A stretch of DNA of 64,000 nt from Paraburkholderia phytofirmans OLGA172 (GTDB lineage: Bacteria; Pseudomonadota; Gammaproteobacteria; Burkholderiales; Burkholderiaceae). The stretch is from NCBI RefSeq assembly GCF_001634365.1, contig NZ_CP014579.1, positions 3,100,001 through 3,164,000 of the forward strand. Direction: 5' to 3'. The notes below the pieces were generated by a model. The model saw only the letters and a list, made by a program, of their open reading frames with translations, did no database searches and was not told the origin of the DNA. Numbering within the stretch: position 1 is the first letter of the stretch; the number at the start of each line of letters is the position of its first letter. Of this stretch, positions 9,769 through 17,990 are shown one piece after another. Both the position numbers and the translations under genes were made by a program.

Positions 9769-9784
9769 CGCATCATCCGGGCCA
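9769..9784 (-). promoter_or_regulatory. Sigma-54 (-24/-12) promoter candidate for LRAT gene
   Basis: The minus strand reads TGGCCCGGATGATGCG, close to the RpoN consensus TGGCACG-N4-TTGCW with the invariant GG-N10-GC kept. Transcription would start near 9757, about 31 nt before the LRAT ATG. TGTTGG half-sites lie upstream in the shared intergenic region. Confidence 0.5.
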
Positions 9785-9860
9785 TGTGCCGGAAAGCCTT
9801 TATTTAAAGGGCTGGCAGAAATTGCGAGGCGTTTTGAGCACAGCATGTGTCCGTTATGAG

Positions 9861-9999
9861 CCGACATAAATCAAGCCGATGTGTTGGCCTGAATCGACCA
9901 TTTGGGGCGCCGGTGGACCGGCCTCACGCGTATCCGCGAACGTCCGGGAGTCTGCCCAATGTGTTGGGTCCCGCACCGGTGCACGCACCCGGATGTTGG
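9861..9999. promoter_or_regulatory. Cluster of TGTTGG half-sites between divergent sigma-54 promoters
   Basis: TGTTGG occurs at 9882-9887, 9962-9967 and 9994-9999. The first has an imperfect partner CCGACA at 9861-9866, and the second lies in the palindrome CCCAATGTGTTGGG at 9954-9967. The same half-site forms the CCAACA-N13-TGTTGG sites upstream of two other peptide genes in this window. These are candidate activator-binding sites shared by the LRAT gene (leftward) and the peptide gene (rightward). Confidence 0.4.
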
Positions 10000-10108
10000 C
10001 TGCATCCCGACCTCTGCACCGCTGCAGGAACAGACGCTGCCTGCACAAGCGCCCGGAATCGCCGCCCAATCAATGCGTTACGAGAAAGCGTGCGCACGAG
10101 CCACGAAT

Positions 10109-10124
10109 TGGCATGGCACTTGCA
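10109..10124 (+). promoter_or_regulatory. Sigma-54 (-24/-12) promoter of first leader-peptide gene
   Basis: TGGCATGGCACTTGCA matches the RpoN consensus TGGCACG-N4-TTGCW at all but one constrained position. Transcription would start near 10135, about 50 nt before the peptide ATG. The PP2C phosphatase gene directly downstream should be on the same transcript. Confidence 0.8.
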
Positions 10125-10185
10125 CCATCACGTCTAATTCCTTTTCAACCGCGCGCCCGACGCACGCGGCCAACCGGAGAACGAC

Positions 10186-10473
10186 ATGGCTTCCATCACT
10201 GTGAACGACCTCTCGCTCAACCTCGCGCTCGATCGTAAAGCGATGGCGGCGATCCGCGGCGGCGGCGGTGCGCCGTGGGTGTATGGCTGGATTCAGCCTT
10301 ACGTGCGGGAAACGCCGAGCATTGGTCCGGTTGTGAACCTGTACGACATTTCGAACAACTTCTATGCTAACCAGATGATCAACACGTTCCAGTCGGTGGA
10401 TGTGCGCAACACCGGCGCGAACTCGAACATCAACGTCTCCCCGGACGCACGCAGCAGAAACGATACGGTGTAG
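10186..10473 (+). CDS. Double-glycine leader secreted peptide (family member 1)
   Basis: The 95-aa precursor has a 26-residue leader ending LALDRKAMAAIRGG, with the pattern expected for peptidase-C39 substrates: Leu at -12, hydrophobic residues at -7 and -4, Gly at -2 and -1. The 69-residue core (starting GGAPWVYGW) lacks Cys, is rich in Asn and Val, and has an NINV motif near its end. The leader matches four other genes in the window, so cleavage and export by the locus's own C39-ABC transporter is the likely fate. The start is supported by CCGGAG before the ATG. The core resembles no bacteriocin I know. It ends 5 nt before the phosphatase gene. Confidence 0.85.
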   Translation: MASITVNDLSLNLALDRKAMAAIRGGGGAPWVYGWIQPYVRETPSIGPVVNLYDISNNFYANQMINTFQSVDVRNTGANSNINVSPDARSRNDTV

Positions 10474-10478
10474 CCCTT

Positions 10479-11249
10479 GTGACCTGTCCGAGCCAATTTC
10501 GATGGACGTCGTCCGCGCGTTCCGACGCCGGACGCGTCCGTGAAATCAACGAAGATGCCTGCCTCGACCAGCCCGAATCCGGGCGCTGGGCCGTCGCCGA
10601 TGGCATGGGCGGCCATGCGGTCGGCGATCTGGCGAGCCGCGTGGTGATCGATGCGCTGAGCCGGCTAGCGCCGCCGCTCGCCATGAAAACCGGCATCGCC
10701 GACGCGCGGGCACGGCTGCAAACGGCCAACCGCCAACTGCGGGACGAAGCCGCGCGCCGCCAGGTGCAACGGATCGGCAGCACAGTCATCGTGCTGCTCG
10801 CGTGCGACCGCTTCTGCGGCTATCTATGGGCCGGCGACAGCCGCCTCTATCTGGTTCGCGACGGGCAATTGCGCCAACTCACGCGCGATCATAGTCAGGT
10901 GGAAGAACTCAAGGCGCTCGGTGTCATTACCGACGAAGAGGCGCGGCATCATCCGGCGCAGCACATGATCACCCGTGCGGTCGGCGCGACGGATGTGCTC
11001 GAACTCGACGACGATGCCATTGAAGTCGCGGACGGCGACGTCTTCCTGCTATGCAGCGATGGGCTGAGCAACGAAGTCAGCGATGCGGAAATACTGGCAG
11101 TGCTGACCTCGGTGGCGTGTGAGCGCGCGTCCGACGAACTGGTCGAACTGGCCATTGCGCACGGCGGACGTGACAATGTCACTGCGATAGTCGTGCAAGC
11201 CGAAGATCTGCATGCGTCGGACAAAACCCTGCTGAACCCCGCGTCTTGA
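10479..11249 (+). CDS. PP2C-family Ser/Thr protein phosphatase
   Basis: The protein has 256 aa with a GTG start five bases after the peptide stop, so it is likely translationally coupled. PP2C motifs appear in order: DAGRVREINEDA, VADGMGGHAVGD (metal-binding Asp), YLWAGDSRLYLVRDG, LCSDGLSNEVSD and GGRDNVTAIVV. The architecture is that of stand-alone PppA/PrpC/Stp phosphatases that reverse Hanks-type kinases. The probable partner kinase is encoded at 26585-28738 and a likely phosphothreonine reader is the double-FHA protein at 17968-20586. The tail contains SDKTLLNPAS, a TxxL-like sequence that could itself be phosphorylated. It is inferred to be expressed from the sigma-54 promoter at 10109. 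Confidence 0.92.
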   Translation: MTCPSQFRWTSSARSDAGRVREINEDACLDQPESGRWAVADGMGGHAVGDLASRVVIDALSRLAPPLAMKTGIADARARLQTANRQLRDEAARRQVQRIGSTVIVLLACDRFCGYLWAGDSRLYLVRDGQLRQLTRDHSQVEELKALGVITDEEARHHPAQHMITRAVGATDVLELDDDAIEVADGDVFLLCSDGLSNEVSDAEILAVLTSVACERASDELVELAIAHGGRDNVTAIVVQAEDLHASDKTLLNPAS

Positions 11250-11322
11250 AAGTACAGACTTGAATGCGCGGCGTCGAACGCGCTAAAGACGCCGTAGGGC
11301 ACCTTATTCCAGACACTCGGCT

Positions 11323-12678
11323 TCAGCTATCGCTGTCTTCCTCATCGTGCTCGTCAGCACCGTTTTTGCCCGTGGACGGCGCATTGCGGTTGCGAAAATC
11401 CTTTGAATGGAGGCCATGCTTCTTCAGGAGCATTTGCAGATGCGAGCGGTTCATATCGATGCGCCGGGCCAGTTCCGCGACGGTGCCGCTCACTTCGCGC
11501 AGGCCGCGTTCCAGGAAGGCTTTTTCCGCGTCGTCGCTCGCGGCGCGCTTCGCGTCGCTTAGCGACATCAGATTCGCCACGCTGATTGGCTCCTGTCCCG
11601 TCGCAATGGCTGCATTGGACAAAGCCGTGACCGAACCGGGCGCAGCCGGCCGCATGTCCAGCGGCAGATGATCGATATCCGCCATCTCCCCAGCCAGACA
11701 CGACACGCGATACATCACGTTGCGCAATTCGCGGATATTGCCCGGATACGCATAGTTCAGCAGAAAGTCCCGCAGACGCGGCGTCAACCTCACAGGCCTG
11801 CGTTTTAGCGTGCCGGCAGCCTCATCGCCGAACCATGCAATCAGCAGCGGTATCTCGTCGCGCCGCTCGCGCAGCGGCGGCAACGTGACGTGAATCACGC
11901 TGAGACGGTAGAACAGATCCTCGCGGAACTTGCCCTCTTCGCTGAGTTGCCGCAGATTGCGATTGGTCGCCGCGACGATGCGCGTATCGACGGCAATCGT
12001 TTCGTCGGAGCCCACTCGCTGAATCTCGTGCGCTTCCAGCACGCGCAGCAGCTTCACCTGACCGGCCAGCGGCAACTCGCCGATTTCGTCGAGAAAGATC
12101 GTGCCGGTATGCGCGCTTTCGAATTTGCCCTTGCGGTCATTCGAGGCCCCCGTGAACGCACCCTTGCGATGACCGAACAATTCCGACTCCAGCAGATTGT
12201 CCGGAATCGCGCCGCAATTCACGGAGATAAATGGCTTATCCGGGCGCGAACCATTCGCGTGAATCACCTTCGCCATGAGCTCCTTGCCGGTGCCGCTCTC
12301 GCCGTCGATCAACACCGGCAAATCGGTCGGCGCCGCTTTCTCGGCGATTTCGAGCGATTCAAGAAGACGTGGATTGTCGCCGAATGTCCCTTCGAAAATA
12401 AAACTGCGCTCGATCAATGCCTTTCTACGCGCGCCCCGCGATTGATCGGCAGGGGCGGCGGATTCCGCAGCCGTTGCGGCCTGTACGAAGCGCTCCTTGT
12501 GCGAGAGCTGCATGACCTCGTCGCGTAGCGAGGTGGCTTGCCGAAGCAGCTTGTCGATGTCGGCGCGCTCGAGCCGGGACGACCAGCGCAGCGTCGAGCG
12601 CAGAATCTCGATGCGCTCGATCAGGCCCGCGTACGAAATCGCCGGGCTCGCCTCCTCTACCTGGTCGAGTATCTTCAT
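11323..12678 (-). CDS. Sigma-54-dependent transcriptional activator (AAA+ EBP)
   Basis: The ATG at 12678 overlaps the TGA of the transporter gene (TGATG), giving 451 aa. The central AAA+ domain has Walker A GESGTGKE (about 127-134), the sigma-54-contacting loop GAFTGA (about 174-179) and LDEIGELPL. The C-terminus carries a Fis-type helix-turn-helix (VAELARRIDMNRSHLQMLL). The N-terminal 115 residues are helical and are neither a response-regulator receiver, a GAF domain nor an FHA domain, so the signal is unknown. It is the only sigma-54 activator in the window. It is the prime candidate to bind the CCAACA-N13-TGTTGG sites and drive the peptide genes. Confidence 0.93.
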   Translation of the reverse strand: MKILDQVEEASPAISYAGLIERIEILRSTLRWSSRLERADIDKLLRQATSLRDEVMQLSHKERFVQAATAAESAAPADQSRGARRKALIERSFIFEGTFGDNPRLLESLEIAEKAAPTDLPVLIDGESGTGKELMAKVIHANGSRPDKPFISVNCGAIPDNLLESELFGHRKGAFTGASNDRKGKFESAHTGTIFLDEIGELPLAGQVKLLRVLEAHEIQRVGSDETIAVDTRIVAATNRNLRQLSEEGKFREDLFYRLSVIHVTLPPLRERRDEIPLLIAWFGDEAAGTLKRRPVRLTPRLRDFLLNYAYPGNIRELRNVMYRVSCLAGEMADIDHLPLDMRPAAPGSVTALSNAAIATGQEPISVANLMSLSDAKRAASDDAEKAFLERGLREVSGTVAELARRIDMNRSHLQMLLKKHGLHSKDFRNRNAPSTGKNGADEHDEEDSDS

Positions 12679-15600
12679 CACGCACTCAATTGTTTCTGCA
12701 CCAGCTGGTAGTACATGCCGCCGCGCTGGATCAGTTCATCGTGACGGCCCTGTTCGACGATCGCCCCTTCATACAGCACCAGAATCTTGTCGGCACGCAT
12801 GATAGTGCTGAGCCGATGCGCAATGATCACCGCCGTTCGGCCCTTCAGAATATCGTGCATGTTGCCGAGGATATTGCTTTCCGATTGCGAGTCCAGCGCC
12901 GAGGTTGCTTCGTCGAATACCAGCAGACGCGGATCGTGATACAGCGCCCGCGCGATGCACAGCCGCTGGATCTGCCCGCCGGATAAGCCAATGCCGCGTT
13001 CGCCGACAATCTGCTCGTAGCCGAGCGGCATCTTGCTGATGAACGCATGCGCGTCGGCCATCTTCGCGACTTCCTCGATGCGGCGCCGTTCGGGTGCGTC
13101 GTCGCCGCTTGCAATGTTCTCGGCAATCGTGCCGGAAAACAGCAGATTGCTCTGCATCACATAGCCGATCTGCGCGCGGTAATAGGCCTTATCGACCACG
13201 CCGAGATCGTAGCCGTCGATCGTCATCTTGCCCTCGGTCGGCGCGTAGAAACCGACCAGCAGTTTGGCAAGCGTCGTCTTGCCGGAACCGCTGCGGCCCA
13301 CAATCGCCACCAGTTCGCCGGGCTTGATGTCGAAGCTGATATTTTCCAGCACATACGCCGAATCGTTCTCGCCGTAACGGAAATAGACCCCGTTGAGGCT
13401 GATTTCGCCTTGCAGTTCAGGCAGCATCACGCGCGACGGCAAATCCTGCGGCTTCTGTTCCGGCTCGATATCGAGCACGTCGCCGAGGCGCTCCATCGCC
13501 ACGCCCGCGTCGTTCAACATGCTCCATAAGCCGACCAGTCCCATCAGCGGCCCCAGCACGCTGCCCATGAACGCATTGAACGCGATCAGCTGACCGATGG
13601 TCATTTCGCGCGCCAACACCAGATTCGCGCCGACCCACAAAATGGCGATCGTGGTCGCCGCGTTCAGCAACTGGCTGCCAAGCCCAACGAGAATACTGAA
13701 GGCATGCGCCCGGTATTGGACTTCGAGCGCCTTCGCGTATTTCTTCTCCCAGCGCAACCGTACCGGCCGTTCGATGCCCATGCCCTTGATGGTCTCCACA
13801 CCGGCGAGCGCTTCCATCAGAAATGACTTCGATTCGGTCGAGGCCGTGAACACCTCACGCGCATAGTTCTTGATCTTCGGGGTGGCGAGGGCGGTCAGCG
13901 CCATGATCGGTATCACGAACGCGATCAGCACCAGCGTCATCTTCACGTTGTAGACGAACATGATCGTGAAATAGATGAACACCATCAGCAGATTCAACGC
14001 GGTGGTCACCGTGGATTCGGTGAGGAAGGCGCGGATCGTCTGGTTCTCCTGGAAGCGCGCGAAGATGTCACCAGTTTTGCGTTTGGCGAAAAACGAAAAC
14101 GGTAGCGACATGGTGTGCTTGAAAAACTGCGACATCATCGCGAAGTCCATGTTGCGCACCATGAAATTCGCCAGATATGCGCGAATCGACGACATCAATT
14201 GCGAAAATACATTGGCAATGATCAGGCCACCGATCAGCAGATGCAGCAGGCTGACGTTCTGATGCACGATCACGCCGTCGAGAATGTTCTGGATAATCAG
14301 CGGCGGAATCACGCCAAGCACCTGAATCACAAAGGTGGCGAGGAACAGGTGGCCGAGAATTTTCTTGTACGGCCTCAGATAGCCGACAAAGCGTATCCAC
14401 GGCGAACGCGCGGCCGACATCTGCAAGAGATGCGGTCCACCGGTAAAGAGCAAACACGTGCCGCTCCAGCCGCGCTCGAAATCCTCAACCGTCATTTTCC
14501 TGAAGCCGAGTGCCGGGTCGGCGACCCACACGTATTCCTTCGACAGCCCGTACACCACCACGTAGTGATATCCCTCCCAATGCACGATGAAGGGCAGATC
14601 GAAGCCGCGCAACGAATCGAATGTGCATTGCACGCCGCGCGCGGTGAAGCCGAGCGATTCGCCCGCGCGCGCGAGACTGTCGAGCGTCGCGCCTTGCGTC
14701 GTCACGTTGGCAAGTTCGCGCAGCTTGCCGAGCGTCATCGGAATGTTGTAGTGGCGGCAAACCATGGCGAGACACGCGGCGCCGCAATCCATTTCTTCGG
14801 CCTGTTCGACCAGCGCAAAGCGCTTGATGACCTTTTCGCCGAACTCGGGTTTGGTCTGTAGATCGAGCATCAGCGGCAACTTGCGCCGCTGTTCGAGGCG
14901 CTTTTGCCGTTGCAACTCTCGGTCGCCGTAGCGAATCCGCTCATCCAGGACTTCGCGCAGCTTCGGATTGCGCTCCAGAATGAAATGGACGGTGCGCTCG
15001 GGGATCACCAGCAGCCGCGTATCGGTCGTCGCCACCACCGACGCCATTTGCTCCTGCCGCATCAAACACGCCTTTTCGCCGAAGATTTCGCCTTCGCCTA
15101 GCGTCGCGAGCGTGTAGTCCTGGCCTTCCTCATGGCGGACAATGCGCACTTCGCCCTGCCGCACCACGTAGAGCCGCCGGTCGTCGCGCCCGTCCTGCTT
15201 GAGGATTTCCTTGCCGGCGGCCACCCTTTTTACGCCAACGCTGCGCACATACTCTTCGAGTTCCGCCTTGTTGAGCTTGCCGCGCAGATCGAACAACTGC
15301 GCGACGAAACCGCCAGCCGAGCTGATCGCCACGTAGCTCGCGATAAAGGCCAACGCGGCCTGATTACCGGCGAGCACCGGTTCGATCGCGGCGCGGGGAA
15401 TGAACAGCAACTCGGTTTTCGCCGACGCCCGCACCGACGCCTCGTGCACATACGCGCGCAACATCGCAATGTCGGCGAAAATCTCGCCGGTTTTGCGCAC
15501 GCCCATGCTGGTTTCCTTGCCGTGTTCCTCGGTGAAGATGCGCACCGAGCCCGAGCGAACCACGTAAAGACCGTCAGCCGTCTCGCCCGTCGAGCACACC

Positions 15601-15734
15601 GTTTCGCCGAACGAATAGAAGCGTGCCTGCGCGTATTCGGCAAGACGCTCGATCTCGTCGCGCGAAAACGGCGAGAGGATTTCCACCGAGGTGAGAAACT
15701 CGGCAGCGGAGGGCGCGGTCTGGGGTGCATCCAT
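12678..15734 (-). CDS. Peptidase-C39 ABC exporter with two N-terminal cNMP-binding-like domains
   Basis: The 1018-aa protein has two Crp-like cyclic-nucleotide-binding folds (about 20-120 and 165-265). A C39 leader-peptidase domain follows (about 305-435: Cys317 in DCGAAC, His390 in GYHYVVV, Asp406 in VADPA), then an ABC membrane domain with about six TM helices (450-740). The ATPase comes last: Walker A GRSGSGKTT near 813-821, signature LSGGQ, Walker B LLVFDEATSALD. C39 exporters cut after double-glycine leaders and pump the core across the inner membrane. All three catalytic residues are intact. The doubled cNMP module is unusual and suggests gating by a nucleotide or a protein contact. It lies in an operon with HlyD and the isomerase. 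Confidence 0.94.
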   Translation of the reverse strand: MDAPQTAPSAAEFLTSVEILSPFSRDEIERLAEYAQARFYSFGETVCSTGETADGLYVVRSGSVRIFTEEHGKETSMGVRKTGEIFADIAMLRAYVHEASVRASAKTELLFIPRAAIEPVLAGNQAALAFIASYVAISSAGGFVAQLFDLRGKLNKAELEEYVRSVGVKRVAAGKEILKQDGRDDRRLYVVRQGEVRIVRHEEGQDYTLATLGEGEIFGEKACLMRQEQMASVVATTDTRLLVIPERTVHFILERNPKLREVLDERIRYGDRELQRQKRLEQRRKLPLMLDLQTKPEFGEKVIKRFALVEQAEEMDCGAACLAMVCRHYNIPMTLGKLRELANVTTQGATLDSLARAGESLGFTARGVQCTFDSLRGFDLPFIVHWEGYHYVVVYGLSKEYVWVADPALGFRKMTVEDFERGWSGTCLLFTGGPHLLQMSAARSPWIRFVGYLRPYKKILGHLFLATFVIQVLGVIPPLIIQNILDGVIVHQNVSLLHLLIGGLIIANVFSQLMSSIRAYLANFMVRNMDFAMMSQFFKHTMSLPFSFFAKRKTGDIFARFQENQTIRAFLTESTVTTALNLLMVFIYFTIMFVYNVKMTLVLIAFVIPIMALTALATPKIKNYAREVFTASTESKSFLMEALAGVETIKGMGIERPVRLRWEKKYAKALEVQYRAHAFSILVGLGSQLLNAATTIAILWVGANLVLAREMTIGQLIAFNAFMGSVLGPLMGLVGLWSMLNDAGVAMERLGDVLDIEPEQKPQDLPSRVMLPELQGEISLNGVYFRYGENDSAYVLENISFDIKPGELVAIVGRSGSGKTTLAKLLVGFYAPTEGKMTIDGYDLGVVDKAYYRAQIGYVMQSNLLFSGTIAENIASGDDAPERRRIEEVAKMADAHAFISKMPLGYEQIVGERGIGLSGGQIQRLCIARALYHDPRLLVFDEATSALDSQSESNILGNMHDILKGRTAVIIAHRLSTIMRADKILVLYEGAIVEQGRHDELIQRGGMYYQLVQKQLSA

Positions 15735-15826
15735 GTGCTTGCGGACCTCGATTCGGCTTTGCGTTGCGTTGCTTTACTTCGCGTTTCGATGTTGCGTTGC
15801 GGCGCGAAGCGATGCGAAATGCGCGG

Positions 15827-16579
15827 CTAGCGCGCTTCGATCACATGTTCCTGCGCGCGCGCAATCAGCCAGCTCTCGCGCAGCAGACGTCTGACTTCGG
15901 CGGCCACATCGGCATCGAGCGTCGCCGGATATTTCGCCGTCACGGCGAAAATCTCGAAGCACGAGCGATCCGCCGACGGAAACGGCCCGAGCAGATCGCC
16001 CACCGCCGCATTGAAAATCTTCGCTTCAATGTCCGGCTTCAGCGATCCGCGCAGCACCTTGCCGATCACGCCACCCGCCTCACGCGTATCCGCGATCGAA
16101 TGCTCGCGCGCCATGTCGGCGAAACTGTCGGGATCGTCGTGCAGGTACGAGATCATTTCCTTCGCCTTGCCCTCGCTGTCGAGCACGATATGGCTCACCT
16201 CGATTGCGTCGAACTTCGGCGAATTGAGTGCGAAGTAATCCTTGATCGCCACCTCGTTACCGACCACGTCGAGCATCTTTTCCTGATACAGCCCGTCGGT
16301 TATGAAGGTCTCGAACTCGTCGAGACTCACGCCGAGCGCATCGAGGTACTGATTCATATCCGTCGCGCGATGCAAGCCGCGCACGCGGCGGAACTGATCG
16401 GCGCGCTGCTGGATTTCGTCCGCGGTGACGGCGACGCCCTGCTTTTTCGCCGCATGCACGGTGAGCTTGTCGCGCACGATCTGCTCGATCAGGCTGTCGA
16501 ACTGGCCAGTCAATTTCAGAAGACGAATGAACTCGGAAACGTCCACGACTTCGTCATCGATTCGCACTATCGCGGTCAT
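15827..16579 (-). CDS. Parvulin-type peptidyl-prolyl isomerase (PpiC/SurA-like)
   Basis: AAAGGAG eight bases before the ATG at 16579 fixes the start (250 aa); an upstream in-frame ATG at 16597 lacks a ribosome site. An N-terminal SurA-like helical region precedes a parvulin rotamase core (IEVSHIVLDSEGKAKEMI, then ADMAREHSIADTREAGGVIG). There is no clear signal peptide, which is unusual for a periplasmic foldase. It may act in the cytoplasm on the precursors or be carried by the exporter. Isomerases of this kind accompany several C39-ABC peptide export clusters. It lies between the HlyD and ABC genes in the same operon. Confidence 0.85.
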   Translation of the reverse strand: MTAIVRIDDEVVDVSEFIRLLKLTGQFDSLIEQIVRDKLTVHAAKKQGVAVTADEIQQRADQFRRVRGLHRATDMNQYLDALGVSLDEFETFITDGLYQEKMLDVVGNEVAIKDYFALNSPKFDAIEVSHIVLDSEGKAKEMISYLHDDPDSFADMAREHSIADTREAGGVIGKVLRGSLKPDIEAKIFNAAVGDLLGPFPSADRSCFEIFAVTAKYPATLDADVAAEVRRLLRESWLIARAQEHVIEAR

Positions 16580-16616
16580 GTCATCGGCTCCTTTCATTGA
16601 CGTGTAATCGGCGCGC

Positions 16617-17990
16617 TCAACCCGCCACCTGCCTGAACGGATCGAGACCCAGATCGATCAGGCGCCGTTCGCGCACCACAATCTCCGCACTCGCCGTCAT
16701 GCCATAGCGCAGCGGATAGCGGGTGTCGGCGATCTGGTAGTAGTTCTTCTCGAGCGTCACGCGGCCTTCGTACACCGGCTGCTTGTCCTGCAGGGACGGC
16801 TTGGTGGCCGGTGAAATATAGGCCAGCGTGCCGTTGATCAGCCCATAGCGCTGATACGGGAACGCGTTGAATTTCAGCTTCACCGGCTGCCCCTCGTGCA
16901 GAAAAGCACGATCGTGTTCGGCGATTTCGATCTTCAGCACCGGCTTCGCATCTTTCGGCGCAATGCCGCCGAGCGGCGCGTTCGCCTGAATCTTGTCGCC
17001 CCGCTGCGTGGAGGTCACGTCGGTGATGACGCCGGAAACCGGCGCGAGGATCAGCAGAAAATTGTCTTTGTCGATGTTCTCGAAGCGGATCCGCGCAGCG
17101 GCTTCAGCCACGAGGCGCGCGCTCTGGAGTTGCAGGCGCACCTTGTCTTCCGCGTCGGTGATGTCGCGGACTGCCGAGTCGTACTGGAGTTGCAGGTCGG
17201 TAGTCTGCTGCCCGCTGGTTTCGAGTTGCGCATTGGCCTGCGCGTATTCGTGGCTCAGGCGGAAATCCAGCTCCGCGAGTTTCGATTGCGCGACACGGTA
17301 GGCGTTATCCGCTTCCAATGCAGCGGTTCGTTTCTGCTCCACCTGCAACTCGGCGATACCGCCGCCACCGGGCTGTGCGAAGAGCTGCGAGTAGCGGTCC
17401 AACTCCTGATGCGCCGCCTCACGCGTGCGGCGCGCGTTGTCGAGCACGCTGCGCGCTTCGTCGAGTTCGGCCTTTTGGCCTTCGGCGAGCTTGGTCGTGC
17501 CCTCGGAGATGCGATTTTCGTGTTGGTGGGCTTCCACTTCCATCTGGGCCTTCAGCGCGGCCGCCTTGCGCTCCATCAGCGCCTTCTTCTCGGGGAACTG
17601 CTTCCAGTCGCGCTCGGCATCTTCGAGTTTGAGTTGCGCCTGCAGGGCGTTGCTCGCCGCCTCGATCGCGCCGCGCGCATTCAGCCGCGCCAGCACGTCA
17701 CCCTTCGATACCGGCTGCCCCTCGGCGATGTACAGATCGGCCAGTTCGCCGTCGATCGGTGCATAGATGCGGCGCACCTCCGATTCCGGCGAGAGCGTGC
17801 CTTGCGCACTGACGATCACATCCGCGCGCCCCACGAACGACCACAGCAAGCCGGCCACCACCAGCGCGACCATCGCCCAGATCAGCGCGCGAGCGAGCCG
17901 CACCGGCTCCGCGGTCAGAATCGCGATGCCTTCGACGCTGTGGTCCTCCAGCGCCTCCGACAACGGTCTAGGGTGACTGTCGCGTTTCAC
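16617..17990 (-). CDS. HlyD-family membrane fusion protein
   Basis: The protein has 457 aa: a short cytoplasmic tail, one TM helix (about 33-52), a lipoyl half-motif (IYAPIDGELADLYIAEG), a long coiled coil (about 110-300) with a Gly-rich break, the second lipoyl half (LAPVSGVITDVTS) and a beta-barrel end. It is the periplasmic adaptor of a type I secretion system, joining the C39-ABC exporter to the outer-membrane channel. The start overlaps the end of the FHA gene by 23 nt, which indicates translational coupling. Confidence 0.93.
   Translation of the reverse strand: MKRDSHPRPLSEALEDHSVEGIAILTAEPVRLARALIWAMVALVVAGLLWSFVGRADVIVSAQGTLSPESEVRRIYAPIDGELADLYIAEGQPVSKGDVLARLNARGAIEAASNALQAQLKLEDAERDWKQFPEKKALMERKAAALKAQMEVEAHQHENRISEGTTKLAEGQKAELDEARSVLDNARRTREAAHQELDRYSQLFAQPGGGGIAELQVEQKRTAALEADNAYRVAQSKLAELDFRLSHEYAQANAQLETSGQQTTDLQLQYDSAVRDITDAEDKVRLQLQSARLVAEAAARIRFENIDKDNFLLILAPVSGVITDVTSTQRGDKIQANAPLGGIAPKDAKPVLKIEIAEHDRAFLHEGQPVKLKFNAFPYQRYGLINGTLAYISPATKPSLQDKQPVYEGRVTLEKNYYQIADTRYPLRYGMTASAEIVVRERRLIDLGLDPFRQVAG

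Noticed and set aside
11250..11322. Terminator between the PP2C and activator genes
   Set aside because: GGCGTC/GACGCC can pair but the stem is short and lacks a T-run.
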